A stretch of DNA of 59,665 bases from an uncultured Coriobacteriaceae bacterium (GTDB lineage Bacteria; Actinomycetota; Coriobacteriia; Coriobacteriales; Atopobiaceae): positions 1 through 59,665 of the forward strand of contig CADCPM010000013.1 of the NCBI GenBank assembly GCA_902803315.1, read 5' to 3'. Position 1 is the first letter of the stretch. Each line of letters opens with the position of its first letter. This document shows, one piece after another, positions 9,477-18,799 of the stretch. The notes beneath the pieces are model-generated. The model made no database searches, was not told where the DNA came from, and worked only from the letters and a program-made list of their open reading frames with translations. The position numbers and the translations under genes are program-made.

Positions 9477-11071
9477 TGATGGAGCGACCATATTTCAGCG
9501 AGATGCTCTCGGAACGTAGAAGAGAGCTCGGATACTCCATTCGTCAGGCATCGCGTGTGCTTCGCTTGCGCGAGGACGTACTCATAGCTTTTGAAGAGGG
9601 CGACTTTGAGCAGATGCCAAAGAGCGGATACGCTCAGGGAATGCTCTCGTCGTACGCGCGCTATTTGGGACTCGATGCGAACGAGGTCGTAGAGGCGTAT
9701 GCCAGCGACTATGAGGCGTACAAGCGCGATATGCGTCGGCATGGTGGTACGCGGTCTAGCGGCTCACGCTCATCTTCTGGCAGACGTGGGTCTTCACAGG
9801 TATCCGTGACAAAGCAGCCATATGTTGGGTCGAGGGGACTCCTGCCGACATCAGGCGGACTTGCGGGCGACATGGGCTCCTTTGCAACCACACGTGTGCA
9901 CGCCCGTGCGGCCGCTAGTTACGAAGACGGCGACATCGATAATGGCGAGGACATTGACCAGAATCGCGCAGAGATGCGGCCATATACGCGTTCCGTGCCT
10001 TCCAGTGCAAGAAGGGCTTACAGGCAAACGAATGAGCGCACGCGTCGCGACATTGAGATGCTTGGAGTCGATGGATACGACGATGACTTACGGCTTGGCA
10101 GAGACGCGCGTCCCTATGAGGCTGCATCAACGCGAAGTGGCAGACGATCGTCACGAAACATAGCAAACTCTCAAAGGCCAAGAGTGCGAGGCAGCCAGGG
10201 ACAGGCTAATCGAGGTAGGCGGAACGGCCGTGGTGGATCCAGGGGCGGGCGCGGAGGATCTCCTTTGTTCTCTGTGACATCACACGCCGGGCTTATTATC
10301 GCAATCGTCGCGGTGCTTGCCATATCTCTTATCATCGTTCTGTCTGTGGGATCGTGCGTACGCCAAGGAACGAGCTCGTCAAAGACCGTGCCCGTATCGG
10401 CCGCCTCCTCGAGCTCGTCCTCGAGTGCACATAGTAACTCTTCATCGAGCACACAGGGCAGCTCGTCAAAGAAGGAATCCTCGGGAAGCGGCAGCTCGTC
10501 CTCATCGAGCTCTGCTGCCACGAACGGGTCTTCAAGCTCAAGCAGTTCGGCGTCGGATTCCACCAAAGAGACAAGCGTGTCGGTCTCGGTAGCCGATGGG
10601 GCGGTAACCTGGCTTGAGGTGGAGTGCGATGGCAAGAGCGACGTTGCGGAGACCATAACCGGCCCATGGCAAAAGACGTATACCGTTGAAGAGTCACTTT
10701 CCGTGCAGGCAGGTGACACCTCCAGCGTCTCTGTCGTACAAAACGGGAAGCAGGTGCAATTCGAGTCCATGGCTTCCGGCATTGGAAGCATCAGAATACA
10801 GGGAACAAAGAAGAAGGGTAGTTCCTCGTCCAGCTCGTCGTCGAAGACGAACTCCTCTGCCAGCGACGGCACCTCCGCCAAAACAGGAAATGCGTCGAAA
10901 GGCAATCAGGAGGGGCAAGCAAGCGGTGGCAACGCATCGGACGCTGGTCAGAGCGGACAGAGCGGACAGAGCCAAACTGGCGCCACAGACGAATATGGCT
11001 ATGGTTCAGACTATGGCACCGAATCGAGCTCTGGGACTGAAAGCGGATATGGATACGATTATGGTTACTAG
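9476..11071 (+). CDS. RodZ-like helix-turn-helix membrane protein
   Basis: A 531-residue protein with the RodZ layout. There is an N-terminal helix-turn-helix domain (residues 5-75, SIRQASRVLRLREDVLIAFE), a long Arg/Gly-rich cytoplasmic linker, one membrane helix near 265-290 (GLIIAIVAVLAISLIIVLSV), a Ser-rich stretch, and a DUF4115-like extracytoplasmic domain (VTWLEVECDG). RodZ links MreB-type filaments to wall synthesis, but no mreB is in view. Odd features are runs of Ser up to eight long and a C-terminal tail rich in Gly, Ser, Gln and Tyr ending YGYDYGY. It overlaps ftsK by 1 nt and rimO by 11. Confidence 0.8.
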   Translation: MMERPYFSEMLSERRRELGYSIRQASRVLRLREDVLIAFEEGDFEQMPKSGYAQGMLSSYARYLGLDANEVVEAYASDYEAYKRDMRRHGGTRSSGSRSSSGRRGSSQVSVTKQPYVGSRGLLPTSGGLAGDMGSFATTRVHARAAASYEDGDIDNGEDIDQNRAEMRPYTRSVPSSARRAYRQTNERTRRDIEMLGVDGYDDDLRLGRDARPYEAASTRSGRRSSRNIANSQRPRVRGSQGQANRGRRNGRGGSRGGRGGSPLFSVTSHAGLIIAIVAVLAISLIIVLSVGSCVRQGTSSSKTVPVSAASSSSSSSAHSNSSSSTQGSSSKKESSGSGSSSSSSSAATNGSSSSSSSASDSTKETSVSVSVADGAVTWLEVECDGKSDVAETITGPWQKTYTVEESLSVQAGDTSSVSVVQNGKQVQFESMASGIGSIRIQGTKKKGSSSSSSSSKTNSSASDGTSAKTGNASKGNQEGQASGGNASDAGQSGQSGQSQTGATDEYGYGSDYGTESSSGTESGYGYDYGY

Positions 11072-12449
11072 GGAAGGCGCACATGTCTATAACGTGGAAG
11101 TGACGCCAACGGCATGCTGCCACTTTATCACCTTGGGATGTGCGAAGAACGAGGTGGATACCGACCGCATGCGTGCACTGCTTGACCATGCGGGCGTCAA
11201 AGAGGCGCAGGATGTCACGGAAGCCGACGTCGTTATTGTGAACACGTGCTCATTCCTCGAGACTGCAACGCGCGAGTCCATAGAGACAATACTGGAAATT
11301 GCCCAGGCGCGTGCAGAGGGACAGATGAACGCACCCATTATCATGTGCGGGTGCGTACCTTCACGCTACGGCGAGGAGCTGGAGGGGGAGCTTTCGGAGG
11401 TCGCCGCATTCGTGCCTGCGCAGGAGGAAGACGACATCGTATCAACCGTCTTCCGCGTTTTGGGGCTTGACGACGGACGGCGCGAGCAATCCGTTGCGTC
11501 GGACCATGGCGATGACGTTCTTAGAACGGTAGAAGGTGCCTCGGCCTATGTGAAGATCTCCGACGGCTGTGACCGTTTTTGCGCATTCTGCGCAATTCCC
11601 TTTATCCGTGGGGCCTACCATTCCAGAGATTCTCAAAGCATATGCGATGAGGTAAAAACCCTGATGGAGGGCGGGGTAAGGGAGATCGTCCTCATAGGCC
11701 AGGATACGGGCGTGTGGGGTTGCGACTTTAACGACGGGCGCGATCTTGCCTGGCTCTTGGAAGAGGTTGCGCGTGTGGTTAGACCCTATGACGGTTGGGT
11801 ACGGGTTCTCTATTTGCAACCAGAGGGAATGACGCCACGACTTATCAATGCGTTAAGGGATATCCCTGAGGTGCTTCCCTATATAGACATTCCCATACAG
11901 CACTGCAGCGAGAGGGTGCTTGCACGAATGGGCCGTTCGGGCTCCGAGCAAGAGTTGCGCGAGCTGTTTGCAAGGCTTAGGCAACAAATCCCCGGCATGG
12001 TGCTCAGAACTACCGGACTTGTTGGATTCCCAGGTGAGACCAACGAGGACGTGGAAGAGCTCGTTAGATTCGTAGATGAGATCGGATTCGACTATACGTC
12101 TGTGTTTGCCTACTCCCGGGAGGACGGAACGGCGGCAGCCCTCATGGATGGACAAGTGGACGAAGACGAAAAGATCGAGCGTGCCCAGCATCTGACGGAT
12201 GTGACCGAACAACTGGGATTCTCTGCGACGGCCTCGCACGTGGGAGAGACTGTGGACGTGATCATAGACGGCGTGGAAGAAGGGGATTCCGGAGTCGAGC
12301 TTATCGGTCACGCATGGTTTCAGGCGCCCGATTGCGATGGCGCGGTCCACATTCAGAGTGGAGAAGCCACTGTTGGGCAAAAGGTGCGGTGCAGGATTGT
12401 TGATGCCTTTTGTTACGAATTGGTCGGCGAGGTCGTAGGCGACTGCTAG
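11061..12449 (+). CDS. rimO: Ribosomal protein S12 methylthiotransferase RimO
   Basis: A radical-SAM methylthiotransferase of about 462 residues that modifies an Asp of ribosomal protein S12. The N-terminal cluster domain begins FITLGCAKNEVDTDRM, the RimO signature rather than MiaB. The radical-SAM motif is CDRFCAFC, and a C-terminal TRAM domain follows. The start is uncertain: ATG at 11061 overlaps the previous gene, while a GTG at 11094 is better placed for the GGGAAGG site at 11071-11077. It is probably translated in an operon with rodZ and pgsA. Confidence 0.93.
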   Translation: MVTREGAHVYNVEVTPTACCHFITLGCAKNEVDTDRMRALLDHAGVKEAQDVTEADVVIVNTCSFLETATRESIETILEIAQARAEGQMNAPIIMCGCVPSRYGEELEGELSEVAAFVPAQEEDDIVSTVFRVLGLDDGRREQSVASDHGDDVLRTVEGASAYVKISDGCDRFCAFCAIPFIRGAYHSRDSQSICDEVKTLMEGGVREIVLIGQDTGVWGCDFNDGRDLAWLLEEVARVVRPYDGWVRVLYLQPEGMTPRLINALRDIPEVLPYIDIPIQHCSERVLARMGRSGSEQELRELFARLRQQIPGMVLRTTGLVGFPGETNEDVEELVRFVDEIGFDYTSVFAYSREDGTAAALMDGQVDEDEKIERAQHLTDVTEQLGFSATASHVGETVDVIIDGVEEGDSGVELIGHAWFQAPDCDGAVHIQSGEATVGQKVRCRIVDAFCYELVGEVVGDC

Positions 12450-12461
12450 GGGGCAAATGGC

Positions 12462-13067
12462 ATGGCAGACAAACGCATGGGGAGCATCTGGACCCCCGCG
12501 AACATCGTTACCATGGTAAGGGTCGCACTTGTCCCTCTGTGGCTTCTGTTTGCCGAACTTACGGCAACGACCCAAGGCGACTCGTTCTCTTTAGGTGCCT
12601 TCGGGGTGTTCGTGGGATATGTGCTCATTTCCATTACTGACAAGCTCGATGGGTATCTGGCACGAAGCCGCGGAGAAGTTACCGCATTCGGACAGTTCCT
12701 TGACCCCATTGCCGATAAGCTTGCCGTTGTGGTGGCATTGGTGTTCTTGCTCGAGGTGCACCTTACCAACGCTTGGGTCCTTTTGGTTATAGTTGCGCGC
12801 GAATTCCTTGTGAGCGGACTGCGCATGGTGGTGGCAAGCGAAGGCGTGGTGGTTCCCGCATCAAACCTTGGCAAATGGAAAACGGCAGTCACCATGCTGG
12901 CGATCTGCGGACTTCTTTTCGTGCGCGCACTTCCTGTTGGCCAGGTTGCGAGCGTAATGCACATAGCGTTTGACGTACTCATGTGGGCAGCCGTCTTGCT
13001 TACGATTTGGTCGGGCGTCGACTACTTCGTAAAGTGCTGGCCCTATGTCTCGAAAAAGGCAAACTAG
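12462..13067 (+). CDS. pgsA: CDP-diacylglycerol-glycerol-3-phosphate phosphatidyltransferase
   Basis: A 201-residue integral membrane enzyme making phosphatidylglycerol phosphate. The CDP-alcohol phosphotransferase motif is complete: D-x2-DG-x2-AR-x8-G-x3-D-x3-D, read as DKLDGYLARS and GQFLDPIAD. About five membrane helices are visible. It starts 12 bp after rimO, and recA follows; the rimO-pgsA-recA order is common in Gram-positive bacteria. A second family member is encoded at 33392-34126. Confidence 0.93.
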   Translation: MADKRMGSIWTPANIVTMVRVALVPLWLLFAELTATTQGDSFSLGAFGVFVGYVLISITDKLDGYLARSRGEVTAFGQFLDPIADKLAVVVALVFLLEVHLTNAWVLLVIVAREFLVSGLRMVVASEGVVVPASNLGKWKTAVTMLAICGLLFVRALPVGQVASVMHIAFDVLMWAAVLLTIWSGVDYFVKCWPYVSKKAN

Positions 13068-13262
13068 GGGATGACCAAGATAGACTACGATTTTTTGAAT
13101 AAACCCCAAATCAGGTCACGCATTGCAAAGCACTTTAGATAATTTCTGGTCGCGCCAGCTAATACGGGCGTTGCGTGCACGTAGCAAAGGTATGCGGGTA
13201 AGAGCTACGTACTGTGTGCGCAATTCAAAAAACGTCTCTTGATAGAATCTTCTTGCGCGCGC

Positions 13263-13291
13263 TTGCAACGAACATGCGTTCGTTGTATTAT
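13263..13291 (+). promoter_or_regulatory. recA promoter with LexA box in the spacer
   Basis: TTGCAA (13263-13268) and TATTAT (13286-13291) are separated by exactly 17 bp. The spacer contains CGAACATGCGTTCG (13269-13282), a perfect match to the Gram-positive/actinobacterial LexA box CGAAC-N4-GTTCG. LexA bound there would cover the promoter, so recA should be induced by DNA damage. lexA lies 10 kb downstream. Confidence 0.92.
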
Positions 13292-13317
13292 GCAGAAGCC
13301 TAGAGAGAGGAATGCAC

Positions 13318-14430
13318 ATGGCACGGAAGAAGGACACAAGTCGCGAGATACGCCCCCGTACCTATGGCGAGGAGCGCGAGAAGGTTATTGAGTCAACGAC
13401 CAAGGACATCGAGAAGAAGTTCGGCAAAGGTTCCATCATGCGTTTTGGCGACGGTGGACCTGAACTGGAGGTTGAGGGTATTCCCACGGGAGCACTCGCA
13501 CTCGATGAGGCGTTGGGTATCGGTGGTGTGCCACGCGGTCGCATCATCGAGATCTATGGGCCGGAGTCATCGGGCAAAACCACGCTAAGCCTTGAGATTC
13601 TTGCCGAGGCACAGGCGCTTGGTGGCGTGGTGGCCTTTATAGACGCCGAGCATGCGCTCGATCCGGGCTATGCGGCGCGTATTGGAGTGGATATAGACGA
13701 GGTTCTCATTTCCCAGCCCGATACGGGCGAGCAAGCGTTGGAGATTTGCGACATGCTCGTTCGCTCTGGTGCCATTGACGTCGTGGTCATCGACTCCGTT
13801 GCCGCGCTCGTTCCCCGTGCGGAGATCGAGGGCGAGATAGGCGATACGACCGTGGGTCTGCAGGCTCGCCTTATGAGCCAGGCACTACGTAAGCTTGCAG
13901 GCTCGCTCTCCAAGTCGCGCACCACGTGTATATTCATCAACCAGCTTCGCGAGAAGATCGGCGTCATGTTCGGCAATCCGGAGACGACTCCCGGTGGCCG
14001 TGCGCTCAAATTCTTCTCATCCGTGCGCATGGACATCAGGCGAATCGACAGCATAAAACAGGATGGTCAGATTCTTGGATCGCGCGTGCGCGTAAAGGTC
14101 GTAAAGAACAAGGTTGCGCCACCATTCAAGCAGGCTGAGTTCGACATCATGTATGGAACGGGCATCTCCAAGGAGGGGTCCATCCTCGACATGGCGGTAA
14201 AACACGAAATCGTCGACAAAGCAGGCTCTTGGTTTACCTATGGGGACGACAGGCTGGGTCAGGGCCGCGAAGCGGCAAAGCAGTTCCTCGCCGAGCATCC
14301 CGACCTACGCGACGAGATTGACCACCGCGTGCGTGTGGCCTGTGGGCTTGAGCTTGGTGACGAGCGTGTGGGTGCTCCAGAGTTCGAGGAGAAGCCAGAC
14401 GCGGAAGCGCCCACGGCTCAGGAAGGCTAA
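13318..14430 (+). CDS. recA: Recombinase RecA
   Basis: A 370-residue DNA strand-exchange ATPase and LexA co-protease. Walker A GPESSGKT is at residues 81-88; the characteristic segments [14 protein letters not shown] and [15 protein letters not shown] are present. The start at 13318 is preferred over ATG 13312 because GAGAGAGG at 13303-13310 then has a 7-nt spacing. The C-terminus is acidic. recX follows after 6 bp, a standard pair. Expression is predicted to be under LexA control. Confidence 0.98.
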   Translation: MARKKDTSREIRPRTYGEEREKVIESTTKDIEKKFGKGSIMRFGDGGPELEVEGIPTGALALDEALGIGGVPRGRIIEIYGPESSGKTTLSLEILAEAQALGGVVAFIDAEHALDPGYAARIGVDIDEVLISQPDTGEQALEICDMLVRSGAIDVVVIDSVAALVPRAEIEGEIGDTTVGLQARLMSQALRKLAGSLSKSRTTCIFINQLREKIGVMFGNPETTPGGRALKFFSSVRMDIRRIDSIKQDGQILGSRVRVKVVKNKVAPPFKQAEFDIMYGTGISKEGSILDMAVKHEIVDKAGSWFTYGDDRLGQGREAAKQFLAEHPDLRDEIDHRVRVACGLELGDERVGAPEFEEKPDAEAPTAQEG

Positions 14431-14436
14431 CGCACC

Positions 14437-15096
14437 GTGGGCGAAGCAGTTGAATGGGAGGTCATTCCACCGAGGAGACGTACGACTCAAGGTGGCCCCA
14501 AGCCTAAGGGTTCGGTGCGCATGGTCGTCGGTGATGAGCGGGCGGAGTACATAAACGTACCCGCCTGCGTTTCTCGCTCTCTGTCTCGGCACAAGAAGGC
14601 CGGCGATATGGAACGCCTTACAAAAGACGAGTTTCTTGGCGCAATAGATCGCATTACTACCGTTTGCGCGAGGCAGCGCATTTCTCAACTCGTTTCGCGT
14701 AGGGACTACTCTCAGCTTGAAACAAGTCGTCGACTGAGGGACGACGGGTTTTCGGAAGAGGAGGTCCAGGCTGCAGTAGAACATGCGTCGAGCATCGGGC
14801 TTGTGAGCAACGAGCGTTTCGCCGATGCCTTTATACGTGGCAAGGTGTTCGCTGGATGGGGAATGCAGCGAATAGAGCGCGAGCTCGCAAGCCGAGGAAT
14901 AGAAGCGCGTGAGCTCAAAGGGTGGCCCTACGAGTACTTAGACCCAGACGACGAGTTCGAACGAGCGATGCAGATAGCGCAGCGAAAGACGGTGCGTGAG
15001 CCAAACGCCTATGCCAAACTCGCGCGGTTCCTCATGAACAGAGGATTTACCTACTCGATCGCTTCAAGCGTCGCCAAAGAGGTACTCGAGTCTTAA
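14437..15096 (+). CDS. recX: Regulatory protein RecX
   Basis: A 219-residue modulator of RecA filaments. Residues about 70-219 show the three-helix RecX repeats (SRRLRDDGFSEEEVQAAVEH, FADAFIRGKVFAGWGMQRIE, ARFLMNRGFTYSIASSVAKE). The N-terminal 60 residues are an extra, poorly conserved extension with an R-rich patch. A GTG start 6 bp after recA implies co-transcription. The family is weakly conserved, so the position next to recA is part of the evidence. Confidence 0.9.
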   Translation: MGEAVEWEVIPPRRRTTQGGPKPKGSVRMVVGDERAEYINVPACVSRSLSRHKKAGDMERLTKDEFLGAIDRITTVCARQRISQLVSRRDYSQLETSRRLRDDGFSEEEVQAAVEHASSIGLVSNERFADAFIRGKVFAGWGMQRIERELASRGIEARELKGWPYEYLDPDDEFERAMQIAQRKTVREPNAYAKLARFLMNRGFTYSIASSVAKEVLES

Positions 15097-15154
15097 ACCG
15101 CACCAACCTAAAGGGGGCGGAAGTAGCTGCTGTGCAGTTCGCTATAAAACGAGA

Positions 15155-15255
15155 GTAGGCGTGCGCCGGGGAGGCATGCTGATCTCTGTGAGCGCAGTTC
15201 GCGAAGCGATGTTTGAGCACGCAGAGGTCAGCATGACTCCCCGGCACACGCCTAC
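15155..15255 (-). repeat. Palindromic element, family A, copy 2
   Basis: Arms 15155-15188 and 15222-15255 are complementary over 34 bp with about four mismatches, all but one tolerable as wobble or isolated. The tip (15190-15221) is the family A core in inverted orientation (GCTTCGCGAACTGCGC on the minus strand). Arm sequence is unrelated to copies 1 and 3. It follows recX. Confidence 0.8.
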
Positions 15256-15334
15256 CTGTAGATATAGCGCTGTGGGAACTTAAGCATTCCTAATGCGTTT
15301 TTTGTTGAATTCCATTTGTTCCTCGTTGGTGCAT

Positions 15335-15363
15335 TTGACAACCAAATGATTCGAAACTAGGAT
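15335..15363 (+). promoter_or_regulatory. Predicted rny promoter
   Basis: TTGACA (15335-15340), 17 bp, TAGGAT (15358-15363). Transcripts would carry a leader of about 175 nt before rny that holds a small CTGCC/GGCAG hairpin and a GC-rich inverted segment near 15455-15495. I see no gene in the rest of this 451-bp gap. Confidence 0.5.
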
Positions 15364-15547
15364 AAAAGAGTCATTTGAGTTTTCTCTGCCGCCGTAAGGC
15401 AGCTTTGTAATATTTGTCCTACTGGGTTTTTTGGTCAAAAAAGCATATGCTTGAGTGTGACGGCCCCGGTGAAGCCTCGGATGGCGGGCCCGACGTGCTT
15501 TGTGCGTCGATTCTGGAACAGATAGCAGAACATTTGAGGAGTCATCC

Positions 15548-17104
15548 ATGGTACAGATCGTCATCGCGGCAATCGTGGGACTCGTAATAGGAGGATTGGT
15601 CGCATACTTTCTATCTACGAGCAAAAGTAACGCAAAGGTCTTAGAGGCAAACCAGAAGGTCGAGTCGGCTCGGGCTGAGGCAGATCGAATCACTGCGGAA
15701 GCCAATAGTGCGGCTAACACCGCGCGCAAGACCGCCTTGGTCGAGGCCAAAGAGGAGATCCTGCAAATGCGGCAGGAATCCGAGGCTGAGGATAAGAAGC
15801 GCAAGGCAGAGCTTCAGCGCATGGAAAACCGAATCCTGCAGCGCGAGGAGTCGCTTGACAAGCGCAACTTGGCTCTCGACAGGCGAGAGAGCCAGCTTTC
15901 GGGTATGCAGAGCTCAATCGACCGTAGGCGCAACGAGGTGGAGTCACTTTACGCCGAGCAGGAGGCGGAGCTCGAGAGAATCTCTGCGCTTACGCGTGAG
16001 GACGCGCACAAGGAAATCATCGATCGCGTGCGTGTAGAAACTGTGCGTGACGAAGCTCAGATCCTTCGTGAGTCCGAGCAGCGCGTTCGCGCCCAGGCCG
16101 ACAAGACGGCGCGCGAGATCGTGTCTACGGCCATACAGCGTTGTGCGGCGGACCAAGCTGGCGAGATAACCGTAACGTCGGTGCATATTCCTTCCGACGA
16201 CCTCAAGGGCCGCATCATCGGTCGCGAGGGACGCAACATCCGAACCTTCGAGCAGGTAACGGGAGTTACCCTTGTCATCGACGATACGCCCGAAACGGTT
16301 ATTCTCTCAAGCTTTAGTCCTGTGAGGCGCGAGACGGCTCGCGTGACGCTCGAAAACCTCATAGCAGACGGTCGCATCCATCCCGCCCGCATCGAGGAGA
16401 TGTATCGCAAGGCCGAAAGGCTCGTGAACGAGCGCATACAGGAGGCAGGCGAGCAGGCGGCCTTCGACGCGGGAATACACGACCTTCACCCGGAGCTCAT
16501 AAAGACGCTCGGCGCGCTCAGGTATCGCACCTCGTTCGGCCAGAACGTCCTTCAGCACTCGATCCAGGTCTCGGCGCTGTGTGGCATCATGGCCTCGGAG
16601 CTTGGTCTCGACGAAGCACCAGCAAAGCGTGCGGGACTCTTGCACGACTTGGGCAAGGCCATCGACCATGAGGTTGAGGGACCACACGCCGTGCTCGGTG
16701 CCGATCTTGCTCGTCGCTATGGGGAGCGTCCTGCCATCGTGCACGCCATAGAGGCACACCATGCAGACGTTGAGCCCGATACGGTACTGGACGTGCTCGT
16801 CCAAGCAGCGGACGCCATATCTGCGGCACGTCCTGGTGCGCGCCGAGAGTCTGCCGAAGCGTACATAAAGCGTCTGGAGAAGCTCGAGGAGATCTCAAAT
16901 TCGCACGACGGCGTAGAGCGCACGTACGCCATGCAGGCAGGCAGAGAGCTTCATGTTATGGTCGAGCCAAGCAAGATATCCGACGCGCAGGCTATCGTTC
17001 TCGCACACGACATCGCAAAGCAAATCGAGGACGAGATGGAATATCCCGGCCAGGTGCGTGTTGTCGTGATTCGCGAATCGCGCGCGGTCGACATCGCAAA
17101 GTAA
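15548..17104 (+). CDS. rny: Ribonuclease Y
   Basis: A 518-residue membrane-anchored endoribonuclease that starts decay of many mRNAs. It has an N-terminal membrane helix (residues 1-22), a long charged coiled coil to about 200, a KH domain ([20 protein letters not shown]) and an HD hydrolase domain ([14 protein letters not shown]). The start at 15548 has GAGGAG 8 nt upstream and puts the membrane helix at the very N-terminus. Length and domain order match the family exactly. The next gene starts 3 bp after its stop. Confidence 0.97.
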   Translation: MVQIVIAAIVGLVIGGLVAYFLSTSKSNAKVLEANQKVESARAEADRITAEANSAANTARKTALVEAKEEILQMRQESEAEDKKRKAELQRMENRILQREESLDKRNLALDRRESQLSGMQSSIDRRRNEVESLYAEQEAELERISALTREDAHKEIIDRVRVETVRDEAQILRESEQRVRAQADKTAREIVSTAIQRCAADQAGEITVTSVHIPSDDLKGRIIGREGRNIRTFEQVTGVTLVIDDTPETVILSSFSPVRRETARVTLENLIADGRIHPARIEEMYRKAERLVNERIQEAGEQAAFDAGIHDLHPELIKTLGALRYRTSFGQNVLQHSIQVSALCGIMASELGLDEAPAKRAGLLHDLGKAIDHEVEGPHAVLGADLARRYGERPAIVHAIEAHHADVEPDTVLDVLVQAADAISAARPGARRESAEAYIKRLEKLEEISNSHDGVERTYAMQAGRELHVMVEPSKISDAQAIVLAHDIAKQIEDEMEYPGQVRVVVIRESRAVDIAK

Positions 17105-17107
17105 CCC

Positions 17108-18184
17108 GTGGCGCAAACGGAAGACAGAGCATTGGTTGAGTTCGTCTCCTCCCTTGGTGGGGGAGACGGACTTCGTGTTGAGGAGACCTTGGGCTCTGGC
17201 TACGTGCGACTGCGTGTTGCGGAGGCAGAGCGTAGGCAGGCAAAGCACGACATACGCTGCGTGGAAGATGCCGTCATTGAACTTCTGCGCAATGCGCGCG
17301 ATGCGGGAGCCAGGCGCATCTTTGTGGCGAGTTGGCGCGATGGCGACATGCGGAGCATTGTCATCGTGGATGATGGCATGGGCATACCTCCCACGATGCA
17401 CGAAAGGGTGTTTGACGCTCGAGTTACCTCTAAGCTCGATTCCATCCACATGGACCGATGGGGCGTCCATGGCCGGGGAATGGCATTGTACTCCATAGCG
17501 CAAAACGCCGAGGATGCCCGGGTTATCGAATCAAACGTTGGATTGGGCACGTCCATCGGGGTCACCTTCAACACAAACGACGTTGGAGAGCGAGCCGATC
17601 AGTCAAGTTGGCCCACAGTAGTACAGACGAAGGGCGATTATACTGTTCGCGGTCCACGCAACATCGCGCGCGCTTGCGTTGAGTTTGCGCTAGAGACTAA
17701 AGGAACCTGTGCCGTGTACTTTGGGTCTGCGTCCGAAGTGGTTGCCACCATGCATCGACGCGTCGACCCAACAGGCGCCGCCCCGCACTCTTTCGACGTG
17801 GAAGGCTTGAGCAACATACCGCTCTGTTGCCGGCCCGGCTGGGCGCATGACGCACGCGACATGAGGATGGCGGCACAATCTCTGGGCCTCGAGATGTCCG
17901 AGCGTACGGCTCATCGGATCGTGCGGTCGCAGATAGCCCCCCTGAAAAACGTTGTAATAACGACGACTGCCAATCTGGGAAGTTCGCCGTCAGCATTCAA
18001 GGAGCTTTCCATAGAGCGAAACCTGCGCCTTTCCGAGGAAGACAAACAGGAACTGGTAGAAGAGTTCGAGGATGTGCTGTCACGTGTGGCCGCGCGATAC
18101 TATTACCAGCTAGACGGCAAACCCAAGATTCGCGTAGAGAAGAACGTCATTCGCCTGAGTGCCGCATGTAGGGAAGAGGAATAG
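17108..18184 (+). CDS. Stand-alone GHKL ATPase
   Basis: A 358-residue protein with the Bergerat ATP-binding fold: N box ELLRNARDAGA, G1 box DDGMGI and G2 box GVHGRGMALYS, all intact. There is no histidine phosphotransfer domain, so it is not an ordinary sensor kinase; the arrangement is closer to MutL, Hsp90 or topoisomerase VI subunits. The C-terminal 200 residues match nothing I recognise. It begins with GTG 3 bp after rny and precedes spoVS, so a link to RNA decay or DNA handling is possible but unproven. Confidence 0.7.
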   Translation: MAQTEDRALVEFVSSLGGGDGLRVEETLGSGYVRLRVAEAERRQAKHDIRCVEDAVIELLRNARDAGARRIFVASWRDGDMRSIVIVDDGMGIPPTMHERVFDARVTSKLDSIHMDRWGVHGRGMALYSIAQNAEDARVIESNVGLGTSIGVTFNTNDVGERADQSSWPTVVQTKGDYTVRGPRNIARACVEFALETKGTCAVYFGSASEVVATMHRRVDPTGAAPHSFDVEGLSNIPLCCRPGWAHDARDMRMAAQSLGLEMSERTAHRIVRSQIAPLKNVVITTTANLGSSPSAFKELSIERNLRLSEEDKQELVEEFEDVLSRVAARYYYQLDGKPKIRVEKNVIRLSAACREEE

Positions 18185-18303
18185 CGAACGTACGCTCGCA
18201 AGGTGCGACCAGACCCACGAGCCGTATGTGGGTCGGTTGCGGGCGTTGTATGCGCATACGGTAGTGCATCGTGGGCTTCCCAGACTTTGCCACGAACAAG
18301 CAT
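18103..18303 (-). CDS. Small antisense-side ORF with a strong ribosome site (doubtful)
   Basis: A 66-residue reading frame starts with ATG at 18303, preceded on the minus strand by AGGAGG with a 7-nt gap, the best ribosome-site match nearby. The product is Arg- and Ala-rich with no recognisable domain, and its 3' third lies antisense to the end of the GHKL ATPase gene. The ribosome site may be chance. The rest of this roughly 300-bp gap holds a GACCCAC/GTGGGTC hairpin and no other gene. Confidence 0.2.
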   Translation of the reverse strand: MLVRGKVWEAHDALPYAHTTPATDPHTARGSGRTLRAYVRYSSSLHAALRRMTFFSTRILGLPSSW

Positions 18304-18481
18304 AATGCGACCTCCTACACCATATCCTGTACCAGTCAGGCGTGTGATACGCAATATTTCCCATTTTTAGCTTCTCATTTAAGGTAATCTTGGGTAAAAT
18401 CTATCGTTAAGCTCTTAAAGCAAGGGAACTATAGAACGAAGCACCAATGTAGACGACGCGCATGCGTCTGGGAGTAGCGCT

Positions 18482-18784
18482 ATGGAATTCTTAAAGGTAT
18501 CAAGCAAGTCTTCACCGGCATCTGTTGCCGGCGCGATTGCAGGCATGGTTAAAGACGGTGTTGAAGTAAACATCCAGAGCGTGGGTGCAGGCGCCGTAAA
18601 TCAGGCCATTAAGGCAATCGCAATCGCTCGAGGATTTTTGATTCCAACCGGCGTTGACATTTCTTGCGCGCCTACCTTCTCGGACATAATGATAAATGGC
18701 GAGGGCAGAACGGCCATTCGCATTGCTGTGTACGTTCATAGCCTTGGATCACAGGCCCCATTGAAGCAAGCCGAAGAAGAATAA
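18482..18784 (+). CDS. spoVS: SpoVS-like Alba-fold protein
   Basis: A 100-residue protein with the full SpoVS sequence pattern (LKVSSKSSPASVAGAIAGMV, then GAGAVNQAIKAIAIARGFL). SpoVS is a small nucleic-acid-binding-fold protein needed late in Bacillus sporulation, and it is also widespread in non-sporing bacteria where its job is unknown. A GGGAGTAG ribosome-site-like run precedes the start, next to an AGACG/CGTCT hairpin. miaB begins 15 bp downstream. Confidence 0.9.
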   Translation: MEFLKVSSKSSPASVAGAIAGMVKDGVEVNIQSVGAGAVNQAIKAIAIARGFLIPTGVDISCAPTFSDIMINGEGRTAIRIAVYVHSLGSQAPLKQAEEE

Positions 18785-18799
18785 GGTTTTCTCGGTTAC

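Noticed and set aside
10171..10905. Acidic 244-codon minus-strand frame opposite rodZ
   Set aside because: The acidic runs are the complement of the Ser-rich codons of the RodZ-like protein.
13071..13142. 23-codon ORF directly after pgsA
   Set aside because: It begins four bases after the pgsA stop behind a GGGG run, but is too short and without features to support as a gene.
15280..15804. 174-codon minus-strand frame before and within rny
   Set aside because: Its N-terminal half is antisense to the rny coiled coil; the rest has no domain or ribosome site.
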